Source: Streptomyces neyagawaensis (GTDB taxonomy: Bacteria > Actinomycetota > Actinomycetes > Streptomycetales > Streptomycetaceae). Taken from it: a stretch of 64,000 nt of DNA. Positions 1 to 8,175 of this stretch are shown piece after piece (position 1 is the stretch's first letter; every line of letters starts with the position of its first letter). Under the pieces are notes generated by a model. It was not told the origin of the DNA. It saw only the letters and a list, made by a program, of their open reading frames with translations, and made no database searches. The stretch spans positions 62,001 through 126,000 of the forward strand of contig NZ_JAMGBG010000032.1 in assembly GCF_023516595.1 (NCBI RefSeq). The letters are read 5' to 3'. The translations under genes and the position numbers were made by a program.

Positions 1-797
1 TTGTACTGGTCGGAGTCGACGCCGATCGCCCAGATCTGGTCGACCTCGGCGGCCTCGATCACGCCCTGGCCGGACAGACCCGCCGCCGCGTAGATGACAT
101 CGGCCTTCTTCTCGATCTGGCCCTCGGCGGCCGTCTTGCCCTTGTCGGGGCTGGAGAAGCCGCCCTCCTCGGCCGTCTGGGTGAGGTACTGGGTGAGCAC
201 CTTGGCCTTGGGGTTGGTGTCCTTGACGCCCTGCTCGAAGCCGGCCTGGAACTTGTGGATCAGCGGGATGTCCACGCCGCCCACGAAGCCGACCACGTTC
301 GTCTTGGTGCTCTTGGCGGCCGCGACGCCCGCGAGGTACGAGGCCTGCTCCTCGGAGAAGACCAGGTCGGCCACGTTCTTCAGCTGGACGGTGGAGTCGT
401 CCACGATGCCGAAGGTGGTGTCCGGGTACTGCTCGGCGGCCTCCTTCACGGCGGTCGCGTACGCGTAGCCGACGCCGATGACCGGGTTGTAGCCCTGCTT
501 GGCCAGGGAGACCAGGCGCTGCTCCTTGTCGGCGTCCGTCTCGCCCTCGGTGGGCTCGATGTCCTGGGTCTGGTACCCGAACTCCTTCTTCGCCTGCTCC
601 AGGCCCGCGAACGCGGCGTCGTTGAAGGACTGGTCGCCCTTGCCGCCGACGTCGTACGCGATCGCGAGACCCTTGTCGCCGCCCTTCGAGTCGGAGGAGG
701 ACGAGGCCTCCGTCGAGGTGCCGCCACAGGCGGAGAGGGCGAGGGCGAGGGAGGCGGTCGCTGCGCCTGCGACCGCGATGCGGGAAACCCGGCGCAT
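1..797 (-). CDS. BMP-family ABC transporter substrate-binding lipoprotein (3' end outside window)
   Basis: Extracytoplasmic binding lipoprotein of the BMP/Med (PnrA-like) family, which feeds nucleosides to ABC importers. The start is ATG at 797, with AGGAG about 9 nt upstream. The N-terminus MRRVSRIAV leads into a hydrophobic signal ending in the lipobox LSAC, then a Ser-rich linker and the family core (GLAIAYD, GDQSFND, GYNPVIGVG, GFVGGVDIPL). About 265 codons are present; the reading frame is still open at base 1, so the C-terminal quarter is missing only because the window ends. It is a close paralogue of the gene at 2074-3132, which lies upstream in the same orientation. The permease and ATPase genes, if linked, lie outside the window. 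The family call is firm; the ligand is inferred from the family. Confidence 0.93.
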   Translation of the reverse strand, partial: MRRVSRIAVAGAATASLALALSACGGTSTEASSSSDSKGGDKGLAIAYDVGGKGDQSFNDAAFAGLEQAKKEFGYQTQDIEPTEGETDADKEQRLVSLAKQGYNPVIGVGYAYATAVKEAAEQYPDTTFGIVDDSTVQLKNVADLVFSEEQASYLAGVAAAKSTKTNVVGFVGGVDIPLIHKFQAGFEQGVKDTNPKAKVLTQYLTQTAEEGGFSSPDKGKTAAEGQIEKKADVIYAAAGLSGQGVIEAAEVDQIWAIGVDSDQY

Positions 798-880
798 GTT
801 CTGGTGCTCCTAGTCGTACAAGCGCCGGAGGGTACTGCTCAGTGGTGCTTCACAGCGTCGGCGCTGGCTTTCGCCGAGGG

Positions 881-894
881 TAACGCGCGTAGAC
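881..894 (-). promoter_or_regulatory. Motif shared by both bmp genes (copy 1)
   Basis: The plus-strand sequence TAACGCGCGTAGAC lies 84 nt upstream of the first bmp start and recurs exactly at 3191-3204, 59 nt upstream of the second. Its core ACGCGCGT is self-complementary and the flanks are nearly so (TCTACGCGCGTTA on the coding strand), as expected for a dimeric regulator site. The rest of the two upstream regions is much less alike, so conservation of this block suggests a common operator or promoter element. The regulator is unknown. Confidence 0.45.
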
Positions 895-900
895 CCTGGC

Positions 901-1500
901 GGGAAAGCCCCGGTTGCCCTGTTGTTATGGGGCCGTGTCGCAAGGGGTGGTGGGGGTTGGCGGCGGGCGGTGGGGGGTGGTTTCGGGTGAGGGTGCGGGG
1001 GTGGGTTCGTTGTGGCTGGTGGGGCGGGTCCGTGCGGGTCGGAGGGGGCCGACGCGGGCGGTGGGGGGTGGCTTCGGTGGGGCGCGGGTGCGGGTTCGAT
1101 GTGGCTGGTCGCGCAGTTCCCCGCGCCCCTGGCGGGGGTGCCCTGGCGGTGAGGGGAAGTGGGGCTTGCCTGGGTGTCGAGTGAGTGGCGGGGTGTGGTG
1201 CATTTTTCGCCGCCGGGGGGGGCTGACGGGAGGTCTGTCGCGACTCACCGCGCGGGGCCGTGCCGCAAAGGGGTGGGGGTTGGCGCGGGCGGTGGAGGGG
1301 GTTTCCGGTGGGGCGCGAGTGCGGGTTCGATGTGGCTGGTCGCGCAGTTCCCCGCGCCCCTGGCGGGGGTGCCCTGGGGCGGTGAGGGGAAGTGGGGCTT
1401 GCCTGGGTGTCGAGTGGGTGGATTCGGGGGTGTGGTGCATTTCTGGCCACCGGGGGGTGGGGGCCCGTCGCGGCTCACCGCGTGGGGCCGTGAACACCCG
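901..1500. repeat. Imperfect long direct repeats in the bmp intergenic region
   Basis: About 600 bp of GT-rich sequence contains two imperfect copies of a roughly 150-bp unit, at about 1077-1225 and 1301-1456. Each includes a block reading GTGGCTGGTCGCGCAGTTCC followed by CCGCGCCCCTGGCGGGGGTG (about 1099 and 1330) and a later GGGAAGTGGGGCTTGCCTGG block. Shorter matches around 922 and 1252 (GGGGCCGTG then CGCAA) show that the duplication extends upstream of each block. Long open frames here are composition artefacts: none has a recognisable domain or a credible start. The GCGCAGTTCCCCGCGCCCC block also occurs at other convergent or intergenic positions in this window. Confidence 0.7.
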
Positions 1501-1673
1501 CGTTGAGGGCGCCGGGCGCAACATCTCTCCGGCCGCCAGGCGTCCCAGCGGGGCGCGGCGCGCGACGCCCGCCGGGCGTCCCGACAAGGGCGCGGCGCGC
1601 GACCGTCGGCGGGCCGGCGCGCGGTCGGGGCGAGCCCGGCCGCATCTCGCTGCGCCTCGCCGCACTACCGGTG

Positions 1674-1975
1674 GGCATCCCCGTGACGAGGCCCGTGGGC
1701 GTACCTGTGACGGGACCCGTGAGCATCCCCGCGACGAGACCCGTCAGCATCCCGTGACGGGACCCGCGGCCATCCCCGCGACGAGACCCGTCAACATCCC
1801 CGCAACGGGACCCGTGAGCATCCCGTGACGGGCCCCGCGGCCATCCCCGTGCCGGGACCCGTCAGCATCCCGTGACGGGCCCCGCAGCCATCCCCGCAAC
1901 GAGACCCGTCAACATCCCGTGACGGGCCCCGCAGCCATCCCCGCGACGAGACCCGTCAGCATCCCGTGACGGGGC
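1674..1975. repeat. Degenerate ~22-bp tandem repeat array
   Basis: About 14 head-to-tail copies of a unit close to GCATCCCGTGACGGGACCCGT. Variable positions alternate GTGACGGGACCC with GCGACGAGACCC, and GAGCATCCC with GCCATCCC or AACATCCC. Copies directly abut with no unique spacers, so this is a minisatellite and not a CRISPR. It ends just before the terminator of the second bmp gene. No coding role is evident. Confidence 0.75.
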
Positions 1976-2006
1976 GCCGTGGGCTTTCTGTCCTGTGAAA
2001 ACGAAG

Positions 2007-2035
2007 CGGGCGGGAGCCGTGTCGGCTCCCGCCCG
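2007..2035 (-). terminator. Terminator hairpin downstream of the second bmp gene
   Basis: A perfect 13-bp stem (CGGGCGGGAGCCG against CGGCTCCCGCCCG) with a 3-nt loop TGT lies 38 nt beyond the stop codon at 2074. On the minus strand it is followed by GCTTCGTTTTCACAGG, a short T-containing stretch. This is a typical intrinsic terminator position. Confidence 0.75.
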
Positions 2036-2073
2036 GTTCTGGTTGCTCCGGTCCCCGAGGGCCGGAGTGGGGA

Positions 2074-3132
2074 CTACTCGGTCTTGACCTTGATCTTGCC
2101 GCTGATGATCTCTTCCTTCGCCTTGGCGACGGCGGCGGAGAGGCCGGCGATCTTCGCGAACTCCGGGTTCGACTCGGCCAGGCCGACGCCGTTGACCTTC
2201 AGGTCGAACGTCTGGACGCCGGTGAGCGGCTTGCCGTCCTTGACGGACTTGGCGAGCGTGTAGACCGCGCCGCCGACGTCCTTGAGGGCCGAGGTGAGGA
2301 TGGAGCCCTTGTAGGAGGCGAGGGCCTCCTGCTTGTACTGGTCGGAGTCGACACCGATCGCCCAGACCTTCGCCTTGGCGGCGGCCTCGATGACACCCTG
2401 GCCGGAGAGACCGGCGGCGGCGTAGAGGACGTCCGCGCCCTTCTCGATCTGGCCCTCGGCGGCGGCCTTGCCCTTGTCGGGGCTGGAGAAGCCACCCTCC
2501 TCGGCCGTCTGGGTCAGGTACTGCGAGATGACCTTGACCTTGCCACCGCTGGTGTCCTGGACACCCTGCTTGTAGCCGGCCTCGAACTTGTGGATGAGCG
2601 GGATGTCCACGCCGCCCACGAAGCCCACGGTGTTCGACTTGGTGGCCTTGGCGGCCGCGACACCGGCGAGGTAGGAGGCCTGCTCCTCGGCGAAGACGAG
2701 GGACGCCACGTTGTCGCCCTCGACGACCGAGTCGACGATGCCGAACGTGGTCTTCGGGAACTTCTTGGACGCGGCCTCCATGGCCGGGCCGTAGGCGAAG
2801 CCGACACCGACGACCGGGTTGTAGCCCTGCTTGGCGAGGGACTCCAGACGCTGCTGCTTGTCGGCGTCCGTCTCGCCCTCGGTGGGCTCGATGTCGGCTG
2901 TCTTGTAGCCGAACTCCTTCTCGGCCTTCTGCAGGCCCGCGTACGCCGCGTCGTTGAAGGACTGGTCGCCCTTGCCGCCGATGTCGTACGCGATCGCGAG
3001 GCCCTTGGTGCCCTTGCTCTCGCCGTCGCCGCCGTTGCCGCTCTCGCTGCTGGTCCCGCCACAGGCCGTGGCGGCGAGCGCCAGCGACGCGACCCCCACC
3101 GCGACGCGGGTCAGTTTGGAAATCCGACGCAT
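2074..3132 (-). CDS. BMP-family ABC transporter substrate-binding lipoprotein
   Basis: A 352-residue nucleoside-type binding lipoprotein, paralogous to the product of 1-797. I chose ATG at 3132 (MRRISKLTR) because it aligns with the paralogue's start and has GGGGAA about 7 nt upstream; an earlier in-frame ATG at 3147 would add five residues. The signal peptide ends in the lipobox ATAC, followed by GGTSS and a Gly/Ser linker. The mature protein carries the full BMP fold: GLAIAYD near the N-terminus, GDQSFND, ETDADKQQR, PVVGVGF, GFVGGVDIPL, IGVDSDQY, and a C-terminal segment ending GKIKVKTE. It has its own terminator and its own upstream copy of the shared motif, so the two genes are likely transcribed separately but co-regulated. 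Confidence 0.95.
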   Translation of the reverse strand: MRRISKLTRVAVGVASLALAATACGGTSSESGNGGDGESKGTKGLAIAYDIGGKGDQSFNDAAYAGLQKAEKEFGYKTADIEPTEGETDADKQQRLESLAKQGYNPVVGVGFAYGPAMEAASKKFPKTTFGIVDSVVEGDNVASLVFAEEQASYLAGVAAAKATKSNTVGFVGGVDIPLIHKFEAGYKQGVQDTSGGKVKVISQYLTQTAEEGGFSSPDKGKAAAEGQIEKGADVLYAAAGLSGQGVIEAAAKAKVWAIGVDSDQYKQEALASYKGSILTSALKDVGGAVYTLAKSVKDGKPLTGVQTFDLKVNGVGLAESNPEFAKIAGLSAAVAKAKEEIISGKIKVKTE

Positions 3133-3190
3133 CTTGAAGTTCCCCATCTTCTCCAAAGCCCCGCAGCCGGGTGCTCAGTTCGGCGCACAT

Positions 3191-3204
3191 TAACGCGCGT
3201 AGAC
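3191..3204 (-). promoter_or_regulatory. Motif shared by both bmp genes (copy 2)
   Basis: Exact copy of TAACGCGCGTAGAC (plus-strand reading), 59 nt upstream of the second bmp start. On the coding strand it reads GTCTACGCGCGTTAAT, an almost palindromic element that could be an operator or overlap the promoter. Confidence 0.45.
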
Positions 3205-3501
3205 ACTCCTGGGAACGGGGTTTCGACTGGCCGTTATCCATTCGTGCCGATGGCCGGTTACGTCCTCGTGAACCATGGGATCGAAAGGGACGCTTGGGGA
3301 CAGAGCCCTTCGCACGTCTCTCGCGTTCCGTGTCTGCCGGGTGACTCAAGCGTGACGGTGCGCGCGCCGTACGGGGGCGTACGACACGCGCACCAGGCTG
3401 CCGTGAGGGCGGGGGCGCCGCAACCGGAGAGGGTGCGGATCGGGTACCGAGTCCGTGGAGGCCGTGCGCCGGGGTGCGGCGTGGGACGACCGCTCCGCCC
3501 C
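3205..3501. other. Intergenic stretch without a recognisable gene
   Basis: About 300 bp between the bmp upstream motif and the stop codon of the amidohydrolase. I see no credible gene and no strong hairpin. It presumably holds the promoter of the second bmp gene and the 3' untranslated region of the amidohydrolase gene. Confidence 0.5.
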
Positions 3502-4767
3502 CTAGGAGGTCGCGGCGGTGTCGAGGACCTGCATCCGGGCGTCCAGGAGGGCGGCGGCGGTGAACAGCTCGACGCCCACGGTGATGGCCTGCTCGTCCGC
3601 GTCGAAGTCGCCCTGGTGGAGGTCGCGAACCGTGAGGTCGCCCGCGCGGCGGACACCCAGGCGGGCCATGGCGCCGGGGACGTGCTCCAGGTACCAGGAG
3701 AAGTCCTCGCCGCCGAGGCTCTGCTCGGTGTCCTCGACGGCCGTGGCACCGCGGCGGGCGACCATGGCGTCGTGGACCAGCTCGGTGACGACGGGGTCGT
3801 TGACGACCGGCGGGACACCCCGGACGTAGTTGATCTCGGACTTGGCGCGGTGCAGGGTCGCGACCTCGGCGATCGCCTCGTGCACCAGGTCGGGCGCCTG
3901 CCGCCAGGCGTTGATGTCGAGGCAGCGCACGGTGCCGGACAGCTCGGCGTGCTGCGGGATCACGTTCGGGGCATGGCCCGACTCGACGCGGCCCCAGGTC
4001 ACGGACAGTCCGCTGCGGGCGTCGACCCGGCGGGCGACCAGCGCGGGCACGTCGGTGACGACGCGGGCGGCGGCCGTCACGAGGTCGGTGGTCAGATGGG
4101 GGCGCGCGGTGTGGCCGCCGGGGCCGTCGAGGGAGATCTCCAGGCGGTCGCAGGCCGACGTGATGGGGCCGTGGCGCAGACCGATGCGGCCGGCGTCGAC
4201 CCTCGGGTCGCAGTGCACGGCGATGATCCGTCCGACGCCTTCGAGGCCGCCGCTCTTGATCACGTCGCCGGCGCCGCCGGGGAGGACCTCCTCGGCGGGC
4301 TGGAAGATCAGCCGGACGGGGCGCGGCAGCTGCCCCTTGCGGTGCAGGTCGGCGAGGACGAGCCCGGCGCCGAGCACGACGGTGGTGTGCACGTCGTGGC
4401 CGCAGGCGTGGGCGCGGTCCGGGACGGTGGAGCGGTACTCGCAGTCCACCTTGGTGTCCGGGATGGGCAGCGCGTCGATGTCGGCGCGCATCGCGAGGCG
4501 GGGCCGGCCGCCGTCCCAGTCGCCGATGTCACAGATGAGTCCGGTTCCGCTGTCGAGCACGCGCGGTCGGAGCCCTGCCTTCTCCAGGCGGGCCTTGATC
4601 GCGGCGGTCGTGCGGAACTCCTGGTTTCCGAGCTCGGGATGCCGGTGCAAGTCGCGGCGGAACGCGACGAGTTCGGCACGCAGGGCTTCGGGCAGGGTGC
4701 CGGGGAGGGCGGCTTCGGCTTCCCCGGGCAGATCGGCCTCGGACTCTCGGGACATCAGTTGGTTCAC
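3502..4767 (-). CDS. M20 family amidohydrolase / metallopeptidase
   Basis: A 421-residue M20D-type hydrolase (hippurate hydrolase / N-acyl-amino-acid amidohydrolase family). Metal-binding motifs are in order: RADIDALP, then GHDVHTT, then QPAEEVLPGGA with the catalytic and metal-binding Glu pair, then HCDPR. A lid or dimerisation domain follows (GPGGHTARP, WGRVESGHAPNVIP), and a final metal ligand sits in SLGGEDFSWYL. The substrate cannot be read from the sequence. The start is uncertain between GTG at 4767 and ATG at 4755; both have purine-rich AGAGGG upstream. It lies upstream of the bmp genes in the same orientation but about 350 bp away, so it is probably a separate unit. Confidence 0.9.
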   Translation of the reverse strand: MNQLMSRESEADLPGEAEAALPGTLPEALRAELVAFRRDLHRHPELGNQEFRTTAAIKARLEKAGLRPRVLDSGTGLICDIGDWDGGRPRLAMRADIDALPIPDTKVDCEYRSTVPDRAHACGHDVHTTVVLGAGLVLADLHRKGQLPRPVRLIFQPAEEVLPGGAGDVIKSGGLEGVGRIIAVHCDPRVDAGRIGLRHGPITSACDRLEISLDGPGGHTARPHLTTDLVTAAARVVTDVPALVARRVDARSGLSVTWGRVESGHAPNVIPQHAELSGTVRCLDINAWRQAPDLVHEAIAEVATLHRAKSEINYVRGVPPVVNDPVVTELVHDAMVARRGATAVEDTEQSLGGEDFSWYLEHVPGAMARLGVRRAGDLTVRDLHQGDFDADEQAITVGVELFTAAALLDARMQVLDTAATS

Positions 4768-5530
4768 CCTCTGAAGGGTAGGGCGATCGAGCGACCTTCT
4801 AACCCTCGATCAACAAAAAATCAGCCCGTAAGGGGAAGATTTCTGGCCGCACGACGCATACGTATGGGCAGGGATGGGTATACCCGTCAGCCTTTCGTGG
4901 CGGGCAGACCTCATGGACGGGACGCGATCGACGCGGCGCCGACGGCGCGACCCACCGGGATGACCGGGGCGTCCCTCCGGGAACGCCGGGGGTTGCCCGC
5001 GAATCCCATCGTCCAAACGTCCGGGGGTATCCGAACGATTCCCACGTTCCACGGATACCACGTTCCGGGCACCGTGATGTGCCGAAACTGGCGCCGTCGG
5101 GTGACTGTACGACTACCGCGGGCGAGACTCACCAGGTGCGGGGTGGGGCTGTGAGGTGAGGATTCAGGTGCCGATGGTGACCAGGGTCACCAAGGGGCGC
5201 GGGGGCGGACGGGGGTGGTGCGGTGACGCTGCGGGGCGGGTGGACACCCGACTGTGAGGGTCGGCCACGCCCCTTGCGTCGCGGCTGAGGCCGACTGGAG
5301 TCGCACGGGAGGTGGAGGGAGGTGGAGGGAGACGGACGGTCGGCTGGGGGCCGGGTTGTCCGATAGTCGCCCATGGACGGGTCCCTGGAGGGCGGGGCGG
5401 GCCGGCGCAGAGCGACGTACTTACGTGCTCCCAGGTAGATCCGGAACGCCGCGTGGACGGCGAAGCCGGGGGTGGTCACGCCACCGGGGCCTCCGGCCCG
5501 GCACCCCCCGCCCGAGGAGGGCCTCGACGA
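4768..5530. other. Intergenic region with no convincing gene
   Basis: About 760 bp upstream of the amidohydrolase and beyond the end of the LtrA gene. It contains an AT-richer stretch (AACAAAAAATCAGCCC around 4811) and an inverted repeat GATCGAG (4785-4791) / CTCGATC (4805-4811), probably part of the amidohydrolase promoter region. Open frames present (for example 5129-5479 minus) are low-complexity Pro/Arg sequences without recognisable domains. Confidence 0.5.
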
Positions 5531-6730
5531 CTACGGCCTCGCCTCCCTCGCCCCCGTCGTCCTTCCGTGGAGCAGGAGCAGGCCCGTGAGGGTGGCCGCC
5601 AGCACCGCCAGGGCGGCCAGGGCCGGGATCAGGGTCACCGCCGGGCCCACCGCCAGGCAGACCGTGCCGCCGATGAGGAGGGACGGGGAGTGGCGGCCCG
5701 TCGTGCGGAGCAGGATCGCGGCCGAGCCGAGGAGGAAGAGGCCCGCCCCGCCGGCGAGGGCCCACGCCGGCATGCCGTGCAACGGCTCGGTCAGGCCGTA
5801 GTGGCCGGTGTCGGCGACCTGGTGGAGGGTCGTCTTCATGCCGAGGGCGGTGATCACCACGCCCGCCACCAGGGGCAGGTGGAGGAAGGTGTAGACGTCG
5901 CGGGCCAGGAGCGTGCGGGCGTCGCCGGTCAGTTCGGCGAGGCGGTGTTCCGGGGGCTCGCTCACCCCGTGGAAGTACAGGTGCCACAACGCGGCCGCGA
6001 CCAGGAGGCCGAGGGAGGCCGCGACGAGCACGGGGACCGTCACGTCGTAGCCGGTCACGCCCACGCCGATCGCGACGATCGACTCGCCGAGCGCGATGAT
6101 GACGATCAGGCCGTGGCGTTCGGAGAAGTGCGCCGGGGAGGCCACTCTCCAGCCCGACTTGCCCGTGATGAAGATGCCCGCGTAGTCGATCGCGACGGCG
6201 GACAGCCAGACCAGGATCCGCGGCACGCCCTCGAAGGCCGCGCCCAGCAGCAGCAGCGCGAACGGCGGCAGGACCGACAGCAGGGCCGTACGGCGCAGGG
6301 TGGCGCGCAGGGCCTTGTCGTCCGGGTCGGAGAGCCAGTACGTCGTCAGGTGCAGGACGCGGACCGCGCCGTAGCAGAGCACGAAGAGCAGGGGGGCGGG
6401 GAGGCCGCCCGGGTCGTCGCGGTAGACCTCGGGGACCGTCAGGGAGACGATCAGGACGACGGCCATCACCGCCACCAGGACCGCGAACAGGCCGCCGGAG
6501 TCGGCCCGTACGACGTTGCCGAGCCAGGCGAAGCAGCACCAGCACCACCACAGGAGGGCGAGGACGACCATGCCGCCCAGCAGGCGCAGGGCGGTGGGGT
6601 GGTCCGCCATCAGGGCGGTGACCTGGGTGATCGCGTAGACGAAGACCAGGTCGAAGAAGAGTTCGGCGGGGGTGACCTTGTGGTCGTCCGCCGTCGGTGT
6701 CAGCCGGGCGCGTTCGCCGTGTGTCGTCAC
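5531..6730 (-). CDS. Low temperature requirement protein A (LtrA) family membrane protein
   Basis: A 399-residue polytopic membrane protein of the LtrA family. Signatures are the N-terminal ELFFDLVFVYAITQ segment and the central HFSERHGLIVIIALGESIVA segment, with about ten further hydrophobic helices, including TLIPALAALAVLAATLTGLL at the end. The chosen start is GTG at 6730 (VTTHGERAR) with GGGGA about 5 nt upstream; an upstream extension is possible but Pro/Arg-rich and unlike the family. LtrA was named from Listeria growth in the cold, but its molecular function is unknown and I assign none. It is transcribed alone. Confidence 0.9.
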   Translation of the reverse strand: MTTHGERARLTPTADDHKVTPAELFFDLVFVYAITQVTALMADHPTALRLLGGMVVLALLWWCWCCFAWLGNVVRADSGGLFAVLVAVMAVVLIVSLTVPEVYRDDPGGLPAPLLFVLCYGAVRVLHLTTYWLSDPDDKALRATLRRTALLSVLPPFALLLLGAAFEGVPRILVWLSAVAIDYAGIFITGKSGWRVASPAHFSERHGLIVIIALGESIVAIGVGVTGYDVTVPVLVAASLGLLVAAALWHLYFHGVSEPPEHRLAELTGDARTLLARDVYTFLHLPLVAGVVITALGMKTTLHQVADTGHYGLTEPLHGMPAWALAGGAGLFLLGSAAILLRTTGRHSPSLLIGGTVCLAVGPAVTLIPALAALAVLAATLTGLLLLHGRTTGAREARP

Positions 6731-6871
6731 TGGTTCCCCACTCCCCCATGGGGGGCGGCACTTCGCCCGCGCCCCGTCCACGCGGCACGATAACCGGGGA
6801 AGCCCGCGCTCCGGATGTTGCTGCGCCCGCGCGGTGCGGCGGCTGCTCGCGGCGGGGTCGCGGGGCCGCGT

Positions 6872-8035
6872 CTAGGCCGGCGCCACGGACGACAAGCGGT
6901 GGACGTCTCTCGCCGTGCCCGTGACTCCGGAGAGGAAGCCCTGGGCGCGGGGGGAGGCGGTCTCGGTCAGCCAGCTGGGGTCGATGTCGCAGACGGCGAC
7001 GCGTACGTCCGTGCCCGCCAGTGCCAGCGGCAGGGTGTGGACCACGGTCGACGGGAAGCTGAGGATGGTGCGGCCGATGGGGCCGCGGCGGGCGATCAGT
7101 TCGAGCGGGAGGTCGGGGCGGACGATCTCCAGGCCCGTCTCGGCCGCGAGGGCGTGGAGCTTGTCGGAGCTTTCGCGGCGGTGGGCGAAGTAGCGGGTCG
7201 CGCCGTGGGCCTTGGCGAGGGAACGGACGGCTTCGAGGTAGCGGTCGCCGTCCACCACGCCGGTCTCCACCAGGGACGTGCCGACGAGGTCCGCGCCCTT
7301 GGTGATGCGGGGCGGGCCGAAGCGGGCCCGGGTCCAGGCGAAGACGTTGGCGGTGACGGTGACACCGTCGGGGGTCTCGTCGATCGGCATGGAGGAGAAG
7401 ACCTCGACGCTCCGGCCGGCGGTCGGGGTCAGCCGTCTGCGGGCCTTCGCGGAGACCGGGGCGAAGACCAGGTCACGGGGGCCGGGACGGCCGCCCTTGC
7501 GGTGCCAGCGGACCAGGCGTTCGCCGCGGGCCAGCTGGGAGACGAACTCCATGGTGGCGGTGCCGTCGTCGACCACGACGACGTCCGGTGCCCTGGTGAT
7601 CGTCAGGAGGAGCTGGACGTAGCGGGAGAAGGGGTCGCCCAGGACGACGCGGCGCGCGGCGCGCAGCAGCGGGGCGAGCCCGGCGACGGTGCGGAACGGG
7701 GCCGCCGTGCCGCCGCGGGCCTCCTCCCAGCGCACCTCGTGGCCCTCGTCCCGCGCCAGCTCCGCCATGCGGCGCAGCTGGCCCCGGGTCATGGGGTCGT
7801 TGGGCGACAGGACGACCAGGCTGAGTCCCGTGCCGGACGCCCCGGGCGACGGTCGCACGCCGTAGGAGGCGGCGAGGCCGGAGGGTGCCCCCGGCCCGGA
7901 GGCCGGCCCCGCGCCGGGGGCCTGTCGCGTGCCGAGGGCGTGGGCGTGGGCCCACTCCAGCACGTTCAGGAGCTGTACCGGGCTCTCGACGAAGGCGAGA
8001 GTGTGGGGGCCGGCGGTTCCGGCGCGGGGGCTCAT
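6872..8035 (-). CDS. Alpha-2,8-polysialyltransferase-family glycosyltransferase (minus arm)
   Basis: About 387 residues resembling the bacterial alpha-2,8-polysialyltransferase family. The start TLAFVESPVQLLNVLEW is the characteristic Rossmann-like N-terminus. It is followed by LVVLSPND, RRVVLGDPFSRYVQLLL and the VVVDDGTATMEF motif that many members share (typical D-D-G-T). ATG at 8035 begins MSPRAG and fits the family best; a GTG at 8095 is possible. It is the promoter-distal gene of the minus arm behind neuB and neuA-HAD, so it probably uses a CMP-nonulosonate donor. The real linkage and acceptor cannot be read from sequence. There is no signal peptide or membrane helix, consistent with a cytoplasmic enzyme. 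The Ala/Gly/Pro-rich linker at residues about 35-65 is unusual. Confidence 0.8.
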   Translation of the reverse strand: MSPRAGTAGPHTLAFVESPVQLLNVLEWAHAHALGTRQAPGAGPASGPGAPSGLAASYGVRPSPGASGTGLSLVVLSPNDPMTRGQLRRMAELARDEGHEVRWEEARGGTAAPFRTVAGLAPLLRAARRVVLGDPFSRYVQLLLTITRAPDVVVVDDGTATMEFVSQLARGERLVRWHRKGGRPGPRDLVFAPVSAKARRRLTPTAGRSVEVFSSMPIDETPDGVTVTANVFAWTRARFGPPRITKGADLVGTSLVETGVVDGDRYLEAVRSLAKAHGATRYFAHRRESSDKLHALAAETGLEIVRPDLPLELIARRGPIGRTILSFPSTVVHTLPLALAGTDVRVAVCDIDPSWLTETASPRAQGFLSGVTGTARDVHRLSSVAPA

Positions 8036-8175
8036 CGACGTACGACCGTCGCTTCCGTGAGTACGGATCTTCCGGAGGGCAGGGGTGGGTTTCACTCACC
8101 CGCGTGTGCGGGGTGCCGCTGCGCCCACCCGTGCCGCCCCAGCGGCACGACTGCCCGCAGCCACGGCAGGCGGGC

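Noticed and set aside
1674..1975. Possible CRISPR array
   Set aside because: Repeat units abut without unique spacers and vary internally; no cas genes are present.
2590..5154. Very long open frame on the plus strand opposite the bmp and amidohydrolase genes
   Set aside because: It is the antisense shadow of strongly GC3-biased genes; the product is low-complexity Arg/Gly/Val with no domain, and both minus-strand genes have clear family motifs.
5129..5479. Minus-strand open frame of about 116 codons
   Set aside because: Pro/Arg-rich, no ribosome site, no recognisable family; likely chance in GC-rich intergenic DNA.
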